Below, in pieces: positions 51,533-62,626 of a stretch of DNA of 64,000 nt. The notes beneath the pieces were generated by a model, which ran no database searches, had not been told where the DNA came from, and saw nothing but the letters and a program-made list of their open reading frames with translations. The DNA is taken from NCBI RefSeq assembly GCF_019693445.1, contig NZ_JAHRBL010000010.1:62001-126000 (forward strand), given 5' to 3'. Within the stretch, counting starts at the first letter, position 1; each line of letters opens with the position of its first letter. The position numbers and the translations under genes were made by a program. The stretch comes from Deinococcus aquaedulcis (GTDB taxonomy: Bacteria; Deinococcota; Deinococci; Deinococcales; Deinococcaceae).

Positions 51533-52843
51533 CTAGAACCGGATGACGCTTTTCAGGAAGGCCGGCAGGTCCAGGCGGCCCTTGATGCCCAGGCGGTTCT
51601 TGTATTCGCTGTTGGCGCCGTCGCTGTACACATTGAACGCCGACTCGGCCATCTTCTGGCTGACCTCTTTGGCCGGCACGGTGAGAGGCTGGCCCAGCGC
51701 CAGGGCCAAGCCGCCCGCCGCCATGGGCGCCGCCATAGAGGTGCCGCTCCAGGCCGCTACGCGGCCGTCTGGGGCAGGCGCGGCCACGTTCTCGCCGGGG
51801 GCCACCATCTCCAGGCTCTCGGCATAGTTGGAGAAGCTGGATTTCAGGTCGCGCAAGTCCACGCTGCCCACGCTCAGCAGGTTGTCGCCCAGAACGCCTT
51901 TCATCTCGGCGAGGCTGGCGGGCGAGGTGATGCGGCTCATGTTGTCGTTGCCTGCCGAGGACACCACCAGCACGCCCTGTTCAGCCACGCGGCGCACGGC
52001 GTCCTGGACGGCCGGGGAGTTCTGGGTGCTGCCCAGACTCAGGTTGATGACCTGCGCGCCCTGCTGCGCCGCGTAGGTGATGGCCTGCGCCACCATCGCC
52101 ACATCGCCGGAGCCGTCCGGGCCCAGGACACGCAGCGGCAGAATCTGCGCGCGCGGGGCGATCTGCAGCACGATTCCAGCCACGTTGGTGCCGTGCCCGT
52201 AGGCGCCCTGTCCCAGCACGCCTTCTTCCTGTGGCGTGGCGTCTCCACCGTAGAAATCCCGCCACGTGCCCGGGGCCGTCAGGGCCCCTGCAAAGGCTGG
52301 ATGAACCAGATCAATGCCGGTGTCAATCACGGCCACCGTTACGCCGGCACCCAGATTCGGGGCCAGGCGGTGGGCGGTTTCCAGGCCAATTTTCTGCCAC
52401 AGGGCGGTGTTCTCGGGCAGTGGCGCGTAGGTGCCCCCGGACCAGATGCTGCGCGAGCCGCCGGACCACACGTACACGCTGCCGCCGGACCACACGGTCA
52501 CGGCGCCGTTCATCCTGGCGCTCAGGCCGCCGCCCCCGCCGAAGACGTCGCGGTTGGGTTCGATCCGGGCCGGGCGGCCCCCCAGGGCGCGCAGGCCCTG
52601 CACGGCAGGCGTGTTCAGGCCCACCAGAGCGGTGCAGTCTTCGCCCTCGCAATCGGCACTGGGCCACGACAGCACGGTGCCGCCCACCTTCTGGGCCAGT
52701 TGCGCTGGGGTATCGCCGGGGAAGACGGCCACCTGGGCCACGGTGTCGTAGCGGGGAACCTGGGTGGTGGGCGTGGCAGGGCCAGTCGCGCAGCCCGTCA
52801 GCAGGGCCACGGTCACGCCAAGCAGAGAAAGGGGACGGTTCAT
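51533..52843 (-). CDS. Subtilisin-like serine protease (S8), lipoprotein, with WSGG repeats
   Basis: Exported protease of 436 aa. The ATG at 52843, with AGGAGG six bases upstream, gives a lipoprotein signal ending LLTGC, so Cys18 should be lipidated. After an inhibitor-like propeptide region (VAVFPGDTPAQLAQKVGG) comes VWSGGSVYVWSGGSRSIWSGG near residues 115-137: three tandem WSGG units. The catalytic triad is Asp in VIDTGID near 173, His in GHGTNVAG near 217 and Ser in SGTSMAAP near 367. NLSLGS near 268 and SSAGND near 295 fit S8. A GTG/ATG further upstream would hide the signal peptide. It is cotranscribed with the TPR/HD-GYP gene. Confidence 0.92.
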   Translation of the reverse strand: MNRPLSLLGVTVALLTGCATGPATPTTQVPRYDTVAQVAVFPGDTPAQLAQKVGGTVLSWPSADCEGEDCTALVGLNTPAVQGLRALGGRPARIEPNRDVFGGGGGLSARMNGAVTVWSGGSVYVWSGGSRSIWSGGTYAPLPENTALWQKIGLETAHRLAPNLGAGVTVAVIDTGIDLVHPAFAGALTAPGTWRDFYGGDATPQEEGVLGQGAYGHGTNVAGIVLQIAPRAQILPLRVLGPDGSGDVAMVAQAITYAAQQGAQVINLSLGSTQNSPAVQDAVRRVAEQGVLVVSSAGNDNMSRITSPASLAEMKGVLGDNLLSVGSVDLRDLKSSFSNYAESLEMVAPGENVAAPAPDGRVAAWSGTSMAAPMAAGGLALALGQPLTVPAKEVSQKMAESAFNVYSDGANSEYKNRLGIKGRLDLPAFLKSVIRF

Positions 52844-53047
52844 TCGCGGCCTCCTGGCCAGGACAGGGAAAAGGAAGAGGGCAACACTCGACAACGCCCT
52901 CTCATTCTGAGCTGCGGGCGGCACCCTTGCCTATCCCACGCCGGGTGAACGGGTTGGCGCTGTTTGCAGGGTTTTGCACAGAAAAGAGGAGAAAACGGCC
53001 AGTTTACGCCCTGCTGCCTTACAACTGCCAAGGTTTCGGCTGTTTCC

Positions 53048-54259
53048 TTAATCTTTAAACAACGGATGCCCCCGCTGGGTGGTGTGGCGCCGGATCAGTT
53101 CGTCACGCGCAATGACCGCCAGACGAGGCACGTGTGCCTTCTCGGGGTCCGAGACCCCGTAGGCCCGGCGCAGGGTACGCGACCACCACGTCAGACGGCG
53201 GCGGTGCGCGGGCGGCAGGTCAAGGACTGTGAAGCCGTACAGGGCCAGCACATCGGCAAAGATGCTGATGCTGAAGACGGCTGGCCGTGCGCGGCATTCG
53301 GGGTCGTCGCGCACGGTGGCCGCCAGATCCCGGATGGAGTGCGTGACGATGCGCCGCCCCGCCACCGGCCGCTCGGCCAGTTCGACGAGGCGGGCGCTGT
53401 CCAGGTGAAACTCGGTGAGGCGCTCGCCGTGCCGGATGGTGAGGCCCTCCGGCAAGGCCGGGTGCGGCACCGTCACGTCGGCCAGGGGGTAGGGCGCCGC
53501 GCCCACCCGGAAGAGGCTGCTGGCATGTCCGCCAATGCGGTGAATGCCTCCTACGCGGTCATACAGCACGTCCACCGCTTGCAGAGCGGTGGCGGGCAGG
53601 TCCCGCCAGTTCTCAGGCCGCACGCCCCGCAACCCGTCCAAGCCCCGAACCTCGTAGCCGCGCGCCTGAAGGTCGGCCAGTAGCGGGGGCAGGTGTAGCG
53701 CTGCCGGATCGGTGCCGGACCGTTCCAGCAGCGCGCCGGGGCGCCGGCCGCGCAGTGGCCCGCCCCACGCACCGCTCGGCTGGCCCACCACGGGTGTGAG
53801 GCCGCTCCAGCGCCCAGCCAGGGTGGCGGCCACCCGGCTGACCCCGGGACCGGGGGCGAAGAGGGTGGGGGGCGTGCCCAGCAGGGCCGCGAAGTCGTGG
53901 CGGGCCACCCGCACCTGCCGGGCCAGCGCCCACGGACCAGTCCACGGCCCCGGTCCCACCAGGGGCAACACCGTGTGCCCTTCTCGGCCTGCCTGCTGGA
54001 CCAGGGCCGGATGGGCGCGGGCGGCCGCCTCGTCAAAGAGGAAGGTCGCGGTGGCGCCCGCTGCCTGGAGCGCGTCCAGCAGCGCCGGCGTTACCTGGGG
54101 GTCCGGGCCGCCGCGCAGCAGCAGCCCCACCCCCGGCTGGGCACTGCGGGCCCGGCGCACGGTGCCCAGCCCGGCCCAGCGCGTGGCCTGCTCGGCGGCC
54201 CAGGCGACGCCGCCCAGGGCCGTCCCCAGCGCCAGCACCTGCCGCCATGGCCTGTTCAC
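53048..54259 (-). CDS. Inactive NodB-like domain fused to a YkoP-type domain
   Basis: Residues about 40-210 align with the polysaccharide deacetylase at 41.2-41.9 kb (GPDPQVTPALLDALQAAGATATFLFDE beside its GPDPQTTPAVLDALKAAGMHATFF). However, TFDDGPD is changed to LLRGGPD and the HxxxH motif is absent, so metal binding and catalysis should be lost. The C-terminal half (about 225-403) is a YkoP-like domain (DVLYDRVGGIHRIGGHASSLFRVG, HLDSARLVELAERP, FSISIFADVLALYGFTVLDL). The GTG at 54259 is leaderless: TACAGT (minus, 54272-54267), seven bases away. The N-terminus has a hydrophobic segment that may anchor it. The protein has 403 aa, and its function is unknown. Confidence 0.8.
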   Translation of the reverse strand: MNRPWRQVLALGTALGGVAWAAEQATRWAGLGTVRRARSAQPGVGLLLRGGPDPQVTPALLDALQAAGATATFLFDEAAARAHPALVQQAGREGHTVLPLVGPGPWTGPWALARQVRVARHDFAALLGTPPTLFAPGPGVSRVAATLAGRWSGLTPVVGQPSGAWGGPLRGRRPGALLERSGTDPAALHLPPLLADLQARGYEVRGLDGLRGVRPENWRDLPATALQAVDVLYDRVGGIHRIGGHASSLFRVGAAPYPLADVTVPHPALPEGLTIRHGERLTEFHLDSARLVELAERPVAGRRIVTHSIRDLAATVRDDPECRARPAVFSISIFADVLALYGFTVLDLPPAHRRRLTWWSRTLRRAYGVSDPEKAHVPRLAVIARDELIRRHTTQRGHPLFKD

Positions 54260-54311
54260 AGCGGCCACTGTAGCAGCCTGCCCCGCGCGGGGCGGCAGGG
54301 CCACGGTCCCT

Positions 54312-55781
54312 TCAGGGCATGGGCACCAGGGTGTCGTGCCACAGGGCGCGCCGGGCCTGCTCTCCTGCGGTGGTCAGGGTCAGCCCCGAGAGGGACAAGC
54401 CCGCCACCTGCGGCGCCTGGGCGGTGTAGGCCGGCCAGTCTGGACCGGGTCGGCCACTATGCACAAACGCCGCCCACGCGGCCTGCATCTGGCGGGCCAG
54501 GGCGGTGCGGCGCCCGGCCTCGCCCCCGCGCAGCAGCCCCGAAGCGTGGCCCAGCGGGCGCGGCCACAGAAACAGCAGGTCCATCCCGTGCGTGGCCCCC
54601 AGCCCAAACAGGCGCGTGCCCCAGTCAAAGCGGTAGCGGTACACCGGGGCCTCTGGCGGATGGGCCCCCAGCAGGGCGTCGTTGCCTACGTGAAAAAACA
54701 AATCGGTGCCCAGGGCCACCAGACCGTCCGGGGTGTCCGGGTACTGGGCCAGCACCGCGCGCACCTGCCCCGGTGCCAAGTGGGGCACCATCACCCGGGT
54801 CAGCAGGGCGCGGTCGGTGCGCGGAAAGATACGGTCGGGCACCTTTACGAACAGGGAATAGTCCTCGCGGGCGGCGCCCAGCAGCAGTGGCACGGAGGCC
54901 GCCGGGGCCGACAGCAGGGCCTCTGGGCCGCCCGGCAGCACACGGCCGTCCAGAAAGGGCCGGGAATTCAGGCGCCGGGGCCGCACCTGTTCCAGGCGGT
55001 GCAGCGCCCGCACGAAGGCCTCCGGCGGCAGGGTGAGCAGCCGGTCCACGGTGCGCGGGCCCACGCCCAGCACGTCGGCATAGGCCTGCGCCAGCGAAAG
55101 GCTGTTGTCCCAGGGGCTCACCTGATTCAGCGTGCCGCTTTGCACGATGGCCCCGGCCATCAAGGGGGCCGCCTGGGGATCGCGCAGCATCAGCGCCGCC
55201 GCCACGGCCCCCGCCGATTGCCCCCCCACCGTGATGCGCGCCGGATCCCCGCCAAAGGCCGCGATGTTGGCCGCCACCCAGCGCAGGGCCTCCACCTGAT
55301 CCTGGTAGCCAGGATTGGGGGTGAAGCGCTCGTCCCCGAACAGGCCCCCGAAGTTGGCGTACCCCAGCGGCCCCAGGCGCGAATTGACCGTGACCACCAC
55401 CACGCCGTGCCGCGCGGCATATTCGCGCCCGTCGTACAGGCGCCCGCTGCCCGCGCGAAAGGCCCCGCCGTGCAGCCACAGCAGCACCGGGTGGCCGTGG
55501 CCTTCTGGCGGCGCCCAGATATTCAGAGCCAGACTGCCCTCGGCGGGCCGGGCCAGTGTGACCGAGGGGTCCAGGGGCTGCAGCACGTCCGGGGCAGGGG
55601 CCCGCGCGTCCCGCACCCCTGTCCAGCCCGGGTGCGGCCTGGGCGGCGCGAAGCGCAGCGCGCCACAGGCGGGCGCGGCGTAGGGCACGCCCAGCCACGC
55701 GCGGGCGTGCCGGCCACCGTCCGCCGTCAGCGGTTGGCCTCGCAGCGCACCGTCGGCGGTATGCACGATCAGCGAAGCCAC
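54312..55781 (-). CDS. Type B carboxylesterase
   Basis: Alpha/beta hydrolase of the carboxylesterase/lipase B family. The oxyanion region is LLWLHGGAFRAGS near residues 99-111. The nucleophile elbow is TVGGQSAGAVAAALM near 190. The acid and His are in AREDYS near 300 and GLGATHGMDLLFLW near 400. It is 489 aa with no signal peptide, so it should be cytoplasmic. The GTG start at 55781 is 3 nt from the Mrr stop codon, making a tight operon with a restriction-type endonuclease, an unusual partner. The substrate is unknown. Confidence 0.9.
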   Translation of the reverse strand: MASLIVHTADGALRGQPLTADGGRHARAWLGVPYAAPACGALRFAPPRPHPGWTGVRDARAPAPDVLQPLDPSVTLARPAEGSLALNIWAPPEGHGHPVLLWLHGGAFRAGSGRLYDGREYAARHGVVVVTVNSRLGPLGYANFGGLFGDERFTPNPGYQDQVEALRWVAANIAAFGGDPARITVGGQSAGAVAAALMLRDPQAAPLMAGAIVQSGTLNQVSPWDNSLSLAQAYADVLGVGPRTVDRLLTLPPEAFVRALHRLEQVRPRRLNSRPFLDGRVLPGGPEALLSAPAASVPLLLGAAREDYSLFVKVPDRIFPRTDRALLTRVMVPHLAPGQVRAVLAQYPDTPDGLVALGTDLFFHVGNDALLGAHPPEAPVYRYRFDWGTRLFGLGATHGMDLLFLWPRPLGHASGLLRGGEAGRRTALARQMQAAWAAFVHSGRPGPDWPAYTAQAPQVAGLSLSGLTLTTAGEQARRALWHDTLVPMP

Positions 55782-55784
55782 GGC

Positions 55785-56690
55785 TCAGAGTTCCTCAAAA
55801 TATTCGCTGTCCACGCGGCGCAGGTGGTAGGTTTCACGCGTCAGCACGCCCACCCCATATTCGATCATGAGCTGGGCCAGGGTTTCGCCGTCAATCAGGA
55901 TGATGTTGCCGATCTGCTGCGCAGTGCGCCGCGCACCGTCGCTGAAGCTGGATGTGGTCAGGAACACGCCTTTTGACGCCTTATGAAAGGTCAGGCTTCC
56001 AGAAAAGCCTCTGATTTCTGGGCTGTGCACGGCATTCTGCCACCGCTTGGCCTGAAGGTAGATGCGGTCCAGGCCCAGGGGGTCTTGCTTGACCAGCCCG
56101 TCAATGCCGTTGTCTCCGCTGCGGCCCAGTGCCTGACCCGCATCCCGCACACTCCCGCCGTACCCCATCGCCACCAGAAGCTCAACGACCAGGCGCTCGA
56201 ACTGGCTGGGGCTCAGCTGCGTCACCTGCGCCAGGAGTTCTGTACTCAGGGCGCTGTTCAACTCGGTCGCCAGAGCCGCCATCCGCTCTTCTGGCGACAG
56301 GGCCGGCTCACTGAGCTCTGGCCTGTCATCCGCGCCATCCGGCGGCGGCGCTCCCTGAAATGCCATGAATTCGGGGAAAGCGAAGAGCATTTTGGTGCTG
56401 ATCTGCTCGGGATGCTGCAAGAGGAGATCGCGCCCGCGTGCCGTGATCTGGACGGTTCCGCGCTGCGGGCTGGACAGCGCCCCGGCTTTCAGCAGGTACG
56501 TTTTCGCCCAGCCAATCCGGTTCTTGTAGGTCGGCTGCCGGCCACTGGGGAGCATGGTCGCCAGATCCGTGTCGCTGAGGGTGAATTCATCGGCCAGGAG
56601 GTGGTAAACCTCTGGCATGGGGCGCGGCTCACCGTCGCTCAGCAGAACCAGCAAGGGCCGCATAAAGGTCTGGTAGTCGGGGATGGGCAC
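55785..56690 (-). CDS. mrr: Mrr-family restriction endonuclease
   Basis: Type IV-like restriction protein expected to cut modified DNA. The N-terminal winged-helix Mrr_N domain is MPIPDYQTFMRPLLVLLSDG...KNRIGWAKTYLLKAGAL. The C-terminal catalytic domain has SPSQFERLVVELLVAMGYGG near residue 160, then GIDGLVKQDPLGLDRIYLQAKRW near 198-220, giving the PD-(D/E)xK-type Asp and Q-A-K. SKGVFLTTSSFSDGA is near 241. It is 301 aa, full length. The GTG start at 56690 follows a TAGGGT at about the leaderless distance. No methylase or type I R-M gene is nearby. Confidence 0.92.
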   Translation of the reverse strand: MPIPDYQTFMRPLLVLLSDGEPRPMPEVYHLLADEFTLSDTDLATMLPSGRQPTYKNRIGWAKTYLLKAGALSSPQRGTVQITARGRDLLLQHPEQISTKMLFAFPEFMAFQGAPPPDGADDRPELSEPALSPEERMAALATELNSALSTELLAQVTQLSPSQFERLVVELLVAMGYGGSVRDAGQALGRSGDNGIDGLVKQDPLGLDRIYLQAKRWQNAVHSPEIRGFSGSLTFHKASKGVFLTTSSFSDGARRTAQQIGNIILIDGETLAQLMIEYGVGVLTRETYHLRRVDSEYFEEL

Positions 56691-56901
56691 ACCTCACCCT
56701 ATGTCAAGGCGTGCAGGTTGGGGGGCCCAGGCGGAGTTCTATGGATTTTCATACGCCCTGAAGGCGGCCAGTGGCCATGTCAACCGGCGTGGGCACGGCT
56801 GACCTGAGCAGGTGGAACCGGCCCGCGCCCAGGATATGCTGACCGGCGGCTCAATTCACCCAACCTCCCCCTTCCGTTCTGCGCTTTGCCCCGAGGTGTT
56901 C

Positions 56902-58641
56902 ATGCCCACGTCCCGAACCATCCGCGCTGGCCTGCTGGCGCTGCTGGGCGGCGGTTTGTTGCTGCCTGCCGCCGGCCAGAGTCCCGCCCCCGACCCCGCA
57001 CTGCTGCGCGCCGCCGCCACCCTGTACGCCACTGCCCAGGTGGGCGCTGTGGTCCGCGACTGGTGCCTGAAGGTGGCCCCGGCCCAGCGCGCCACGACCG
57101 AACAGGGCTACGCCGCGTGGCGCGCCGCCGCTGGATTGCCGGGGATTGAAGCGTACCTGCAGCGCCACGCCGCCGCGCAATTGCCCGCGCTGCGCGCCCC
57201 GGCCGAAGAACGCCGCGCCCAGCTGTACGCCGAACTGGACCGGGCCAGCCAGAACCCGGCCGCCGAATGCCGCACCATTCAGGCGCACCTGACCGAGCAG
57301 GTGAATCTGGCCGCCCTGAACCCGCAGGAGTACGCGCTGACCCAGGCGCTGCGGCGGGGCCCAGCGGCGCCCGTCACCCCACCCCCGGCCGCGTCTTCTG
57401 CCCCGGGCGACGGGGGACCCTTTATCACAGGTACCACTTTCAGTCCCCTGGCCCGCTCTGGGGTGCAGGCGCTGCTGGGAAAGGCGGGTGGGCAGCCCCC
57501 TTACCGGGGAGGCGGGCCCCTGAAAACCGGCGCCTACAGCTGCGTGATGCAGCAGACGAACGATTTCGAGACCCTGCTGTCGCTGACCAGTTACACCCTG
57601 ACCCTGTACGGCGACCAGGGCGTGCGGGTGACCAACCAGCAATACCGGGGCCAGAGCAGCGCCACCGTGTCCCCCCTGGAGAACCTGGAGGGCACCTACC
57701 GCTATCAGCCCGCCACAGGCGAGCTCTCGGCCCAGGCCGACTTTGCCAATGATGACCTGACGGAACTGCTGGGCGCCAATGGCCGCTACGACGGCGTGGG
57801 CGAAGACGAGCCGCTGTACAACATCTTTCGCGTGCTGACCGACCGCAGCGGCACCCCCATGATTTACGGCCAGCAGGCGTACGGCTACCGCGACGGCCGC
57901 GTGACGGTGTGCCGCTACGCGGGCGCCGCCCAGGGCACCTCACCTGTGGCCCAGGCCCGGCAGGCGGCGCAGGCCGAGGCCGAGCGGCTGAACCGCTACC
58001 GCCTGAAGCCCAATGCCGGCCCCACCCTGGCCCAGATTGAGGGGCTGCTGCACACCTACGAGAACGAGTACGTGGGCATCAACGTACTTGGCCGCGAGAC
58101 CACCATTCTGCTGCTGAAAGACGGCACGGCCTACCTGAACCTGCGCTGGAGCCCCAACGATCTGGACGTGGCGGCCTCGCGCAGGGGCGAGCCAAAGGCC
58201 TGGACCAAGTGGCGCCGGCGGGGCGGCGGCTACGAACTGCTGGAAGGCGGGCGCTGGGTGCCCAGCAAAGGCACGCTGGGCCATGCGGCCAGCAAGAACG
58301 AGGTCATCAGCGGCAGCTACCGCTTTTTCAGTGCGTACACTTCTGGCACCCTGATGAACGGGGCCACCGCGTCCAGCGAGGACACCTACCGCTTTGGCCC
58401 AGGCCAGCAGTTCACCCGCCTGGGCCGCAGCGGAGTGGTCGGCACCCTGGATACGGGCGCGGCAGTGACCACAGGCGCGGCCAGCGGGCCCTCCACCCAG
58501 GCAGGGGGCACGTACACCTTCAGCGGCTACACGCTGGAACTGAAGTCCGGCCGTGGCCAGATCACCCGCACGTACGCGTTCTACTGGACCAAAGACAAAA
58601 AGAAGCTGAACATTGGCGGCACGACCTACACCCGCCAGTAA
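56902..58641 (+). CDS. Exported protein, unknown function (579 aa)
   Basis: Not recognised. A signal peptide (AGLLALLGGGLLLPAAG) ends near residue 26. Residues 30-150 are helical and hold two cysteines (DWCLKVAP, AAECRTIQ), a domain resembling small periplasmic helical modules. A Pro/Ala linker (APVTPPPAASSAPGDGG) follows, then two beta-rich domains, one with TGTTFSPLARSGVQ and LNVLGRETTILLLKDGTAYLNLRW, the other ending GGTYTFSGYTLELKSGRGQITRTYAFYW. The ATG at 56902 has GAGGTG five bases upstream. It is convergent with nothing close; the next gene has its own leaderless promoter. Confidence 0.75.
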   Translation: MPTSRTIRAGLLALLGGGLLLPAAGQSPAPDPALLRAAATLYATAQVGAVVRDWCLKVAPAQRATTEQGYAAWRAAAGLPGIEAYLQRHAAAQLPALRAPAEERRAQLYAELDRASQNPAAECRTIQAHLTEQVNLAALNPQEYALTQALRRGPAAPVTPPPAASSAPGDGGPFITGTTFSPLARSGVQALLGKAGGQPPYRGGGPLKTGAYSCVMQQTNDFETLLSLTSYTLTLYGDQGVRVTNQQYRGQSSATVSPLENLEGTYRYQPATGELSAQADFANDDLTELLGANGRYDGVGEDEPLYNIFRVLTDRSGTPMIYGQQAYGYRDGRVTVCRYAGAAQGTSPVAQARQAAQAEAERLNRYRLKPNAGPTLAQIEGLLHTYENEYVGINVLGRETTILLLKDGTAYLNLRWSPNDLDVAASRRGEPKAWTKWRRRGGGYELLEGGRWVPSKGTLGHAASKNEVISGSYRFFSAYTSGTLMNGATASSEDTYRFGPGQQFTRLGRSGVVGTLDTGAAVTTGAASGPSTQAGGTYTFSGYTLELKSGRGQITRTYAFYWTKDKKKLNIGGTTYTRQ

Positions 58642-58776
58642 AAGAGTGTCCGGCAAGGTCCCGGGTGGGGCGCCGCAGGGTGGCCCCACTGCCCCGGGTG
58701 CACGGGGGCGCTCCTCCCGTGTCTGCCCCCGTGATTCCCGTCATTTCCTGACCACAATGCCCCCTAGGCTGAGCGC

Positions 58777-59325
58777 GTGACCGCCGAGACCTTTTACCGC
58801 TACCTGATGCAAGCCCGCCGCGCGCTGTGGGCAAGTCTTCGTTCCGTGCCAGACGAGGTGCTGTCCAGGGCCGTGATTCCGGCGCAGGGCGCGCGGTGTA
58901 TCAAGGATCTCGTGATGCACATTCCCGTGGTCGAGGACGGCTGGTTCCGGGGCGACCTGCTGGGCCAGCCGTTTGTGCTGGCGTCATTCGGCGTGAGCGA
59001 CCCCACCTCGCCCGACGAGTACTGGCATCACGAGCACCGCTCCCTGGACTGGCTGTTGGCCTACTGGGAAGCGGTCGAGACAGACACCCTGGCCCGCTGG
59101 CCGGCCCTGCTGGAGCAGGCCGCGCTGAACCGGCGGATTCCAGTGGATGAAAGCCGCCCCGAAACCATTTCCGCTGACGAGGTGCTGTGGCATGTCATGC
59201 AGCACGAGGTGCGCCACACGGCCCAGATTGCGCTGCTGCTGCGCCTGCTGGGGCACCAGCCGCCCGCCCTGGATCTGGTGTTCTGCGCTGCGCAGCGCCC
59301 AGCAGAGGGCCAGGACCGGCCCTGA
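58777..59325 (+). CDS. DinB-family protein
   Basis: Four-helix-bundle protein of the DinB/YfiT superfamily; many members are metal-dependent thiol transferases, and the family is greatly expanded in Deinococcus. Candidate metal His residues are in LVMHIPVVEDGWF near residues 46-58 and HVMQHEVRHTAQIALLLRLLG near 136-156. Trp/Tyr positions in EYWHHEHRSLDWLL fit. The protein has 182 aa. The GTG start is leaderless: TAGGCT at 58765-58770, six bases before GTG. The gene stands alone. A DNA-damage role should not be assumed from the name. Confidence 0.9.
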   Translation: MTAETFYRYLMQARRALWASLRSVPDEVLSRAVIPAQGARCIKDLVMHIPVVEDGWFRGDLLGQPFVLASFGVSDPTSPDEYWHHEHRSLDWLLAYWEAVETDTLARWPALLEQAALNRRIPVDESRPETISADEVLWHVMQHEVRHTAQIALLLRLLGHQPPALDLVFCAAQRPAEGQDRP

Positions 59326-59662
59326 CCCAAGCGGGTCAGATCAGCCGAGCGGTGGCGACTGGCTCCACCCTGGGGCGGACCTTCGGCCCTTACATCCCGT
59401 TGACGCCGCTGTTTCTCGCCGCAGAGGCGTGGAGGGATGCTCAACCACGGCCCCGGCTGCCGCTCTGACGCAGGGGCACGGCAGCCACAGAAATCTCCGT
59501 GGGCACAGCGGGTGCAGCCCCAGTTCGGTTGATGATCCAGGCAGCAGGCAAGATGAGCGGCCTTCCAGACTTCCGCCAGAAGCGGGCACCCTGGAAGGCC
59601 GCTGGTTTCCGAGTGCGCTGGCGGAGGGAAGAAAGCAAACCTCGCCTCCCTGCCTACGGGGG
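59326..59662. other. 337-nt intergenic region with one hairpin
   Basis: Between DinB and the end of ilvD. AGCGGCCTTCCAG (59556-59568) is perfectly inverted at 59591-59603 with a 22-nt loop. It may help terminate the minus-strand ilvD transcript, though no T tract follows. No other feature was found. Confidence 0.5.
59556..59603 (-). terminator. Hairpin downstream of ilvD
   Basis: 13-bp perfect arms and a 22-nt loop that contains a second short stem (CTTCCGC/GCGG). It lies 60 nt beyond the ilvD stop. Confidence 0.4.
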
Positions 59663-61357
<1,695 letters not shown>

Positions 61358-61462
61358 GCCCCAAGGTAGCGGCACGGGGGCACATACAGCGGGGAGAAGC
61401 ACAGACAGGGGCCTGCCCGCCGCCCTGATCTCCCTGTGACAGAGGCGCCCAAAAATGCTGCC

Positions 61463-62626
61463 GTGAACACAATTCTGCTCTCTGCCGCGCTTGCGGGTGT
61501 GGCCCTGACCCTGGCGGCCTGTGCCCAGGCGCCTGCCGCGCAAGAAGTGCCGCCCGCCTTGAGTGCCCAGGGCCGCGCGCCGGCTGGACCAGTCAATGTT
61601 CCCGCGCGTTTTGAAACAGCGGGCGTGACTGACCCCGCTGACTCCGACGATCCGGCCATCTGGATTCACCCGCGCGACCCGCGCCAGAGCATGGTGATCG
61701 GCACCCGTAAGGAAGCAGGCCTGACCGTGTTCGATCTGCAGGGGCGCACCCTGCAGGACCTTGCGCCCGCCAGTGTCCGCTACAACAACGTGGACGTGGT
61801 GTACGGATTCATGCTGGCGGGAAAGCGCGTGGATCTGGCCGTCGCCAGTGACCGCAAGAACGACCGGCTGGCCGTTTACGCCATCAACCCGCTCACGCGC
61901 CAGCTGAGCGATGTCACCAGCGCAAGGATGCCGCTGGTCTTCACGCCCGCCGGGCAGGTCTCGGACGGCGCCAATACAGCCTACGGCCTGGCCACGTACC
62001 GCACAAAGAGCGGTCGGCACCGCGTATTTGTGAGCCAGCGCCAGAATCCGCGCGTGGCTGAGTGGGAACTGATGGCCGATGCGGGGCGCGTCTCGGCGCG
62101 GCCGGTGCGTACCATCACGCTGCCCGCCGGAACGGTGGAAGATCCGCAGGTGGAAGGCATGGTCGTGGACGCCGAGCACGGCGTGGTGTACCTGGGCCAA
62201 GAGCAGGTGGGGATCTGGGCCGCGCCCTTAAGTGGCCGGGGCACCCCCCGGCTGATTGAGCGCGTGCGCCCGGCAGGTTCACGCCTGAGCGCCGATGTAG
62301 AGGGCCTGACCCTCTACGACGCCGGGGACGGTGAAGGTTACCTGCTGGCCAGCAGCCAGGGCGACAACACCTTCGCGGTGTTTGACCGCGAAGACCATGA
62401 TTATCTGGGCGCCTTCCGGGTGATCGGAGGCGCCATTGACGGTGCAGAAGAAAGTGACGGCGCCATGGTGGCCAATGTGAATTTCGGACCCCTGTTCCCG
62501 AAGGGCCTGCTGGTGGTGCAAGACGGCTTCAATGACGGCGTGGAGGACCACACCAATTTCAAGCTGGTGGCCTGGCAGGACGTGGCCCGGCCCCTTGATC
62601 TCGAGGATGAACCCGAAGACGACTGA
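61463..62626 (+). CDS. Beta-propeller 3-phytase, lipoprotein
   Basis: Extracellular calcium-dependent phytase that releases phosphate from phytate. Beta-propeller phytase motifs run in order: [14 protein letters not shown] near residues 56-69, [11 protein letters not shown] near 108, [13 protein letters not shown] near 166, [23 protein letters not shown] near 225 and [24 protein letters not shown] near 277. The start GTG at 61463 gives a clean lipoprotein signal ending LTLAAC, and an AAAAAT hexamer lies six bases upstream. A longer frame from GTG 61436 adds nine residues (MTEAPKNAA) and cannot be excluded. It is divergent from ilvD. Confidence 0.92.
   Translation: MNTILLSAALAGVALTLAACAQAPAAQEVPPALSAQGRAPAGPVNVPARFETAGVTDPADSDDPAIWIHPRDPRQSMVIGTRKEAGLTVFDLQGRTLQDLAPASVRYNNVDVVYGFMLAGKRVDLAVASDRKNDRLAVYAINPLTRQLSDVTSARMPLVFTPAGQVSDGANTAYGLATYRTKSGRHRVFVSQRQNPRVAEWELMADAGRVSARPVRTITLPAGTVEDPQVEGMVVDAEHGVVYLGQEQVGIWAAPLSGRGTPRLIERVRPAGSRLSADVEGLTLYDAGDGEGYLLASSQGDNTFAVFDREDHDYLGAFRVIGGAIDGAEESDGAMVANVNFGPLFPKGLLVVQDGFNDGVEDHTNFKLVAWQDVARPLDLEDEPEDD

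Noticed and set aside
52431..52505. Direct repeats in the subtilase gene that might suggest a repeat array
   Set aside because: They encode the WSGG protein repeats in frame; spacing is short and irregular, so not a CRISPR or DNA-level array.
61436..61462. Nine extra residues at the phytase N-terminus
   Set aside because: Start at 61463 gives a clean lipoprotein signal with a -10-like hexamer six bases upstream; the longer start lacks any signal, though it is not excluded.
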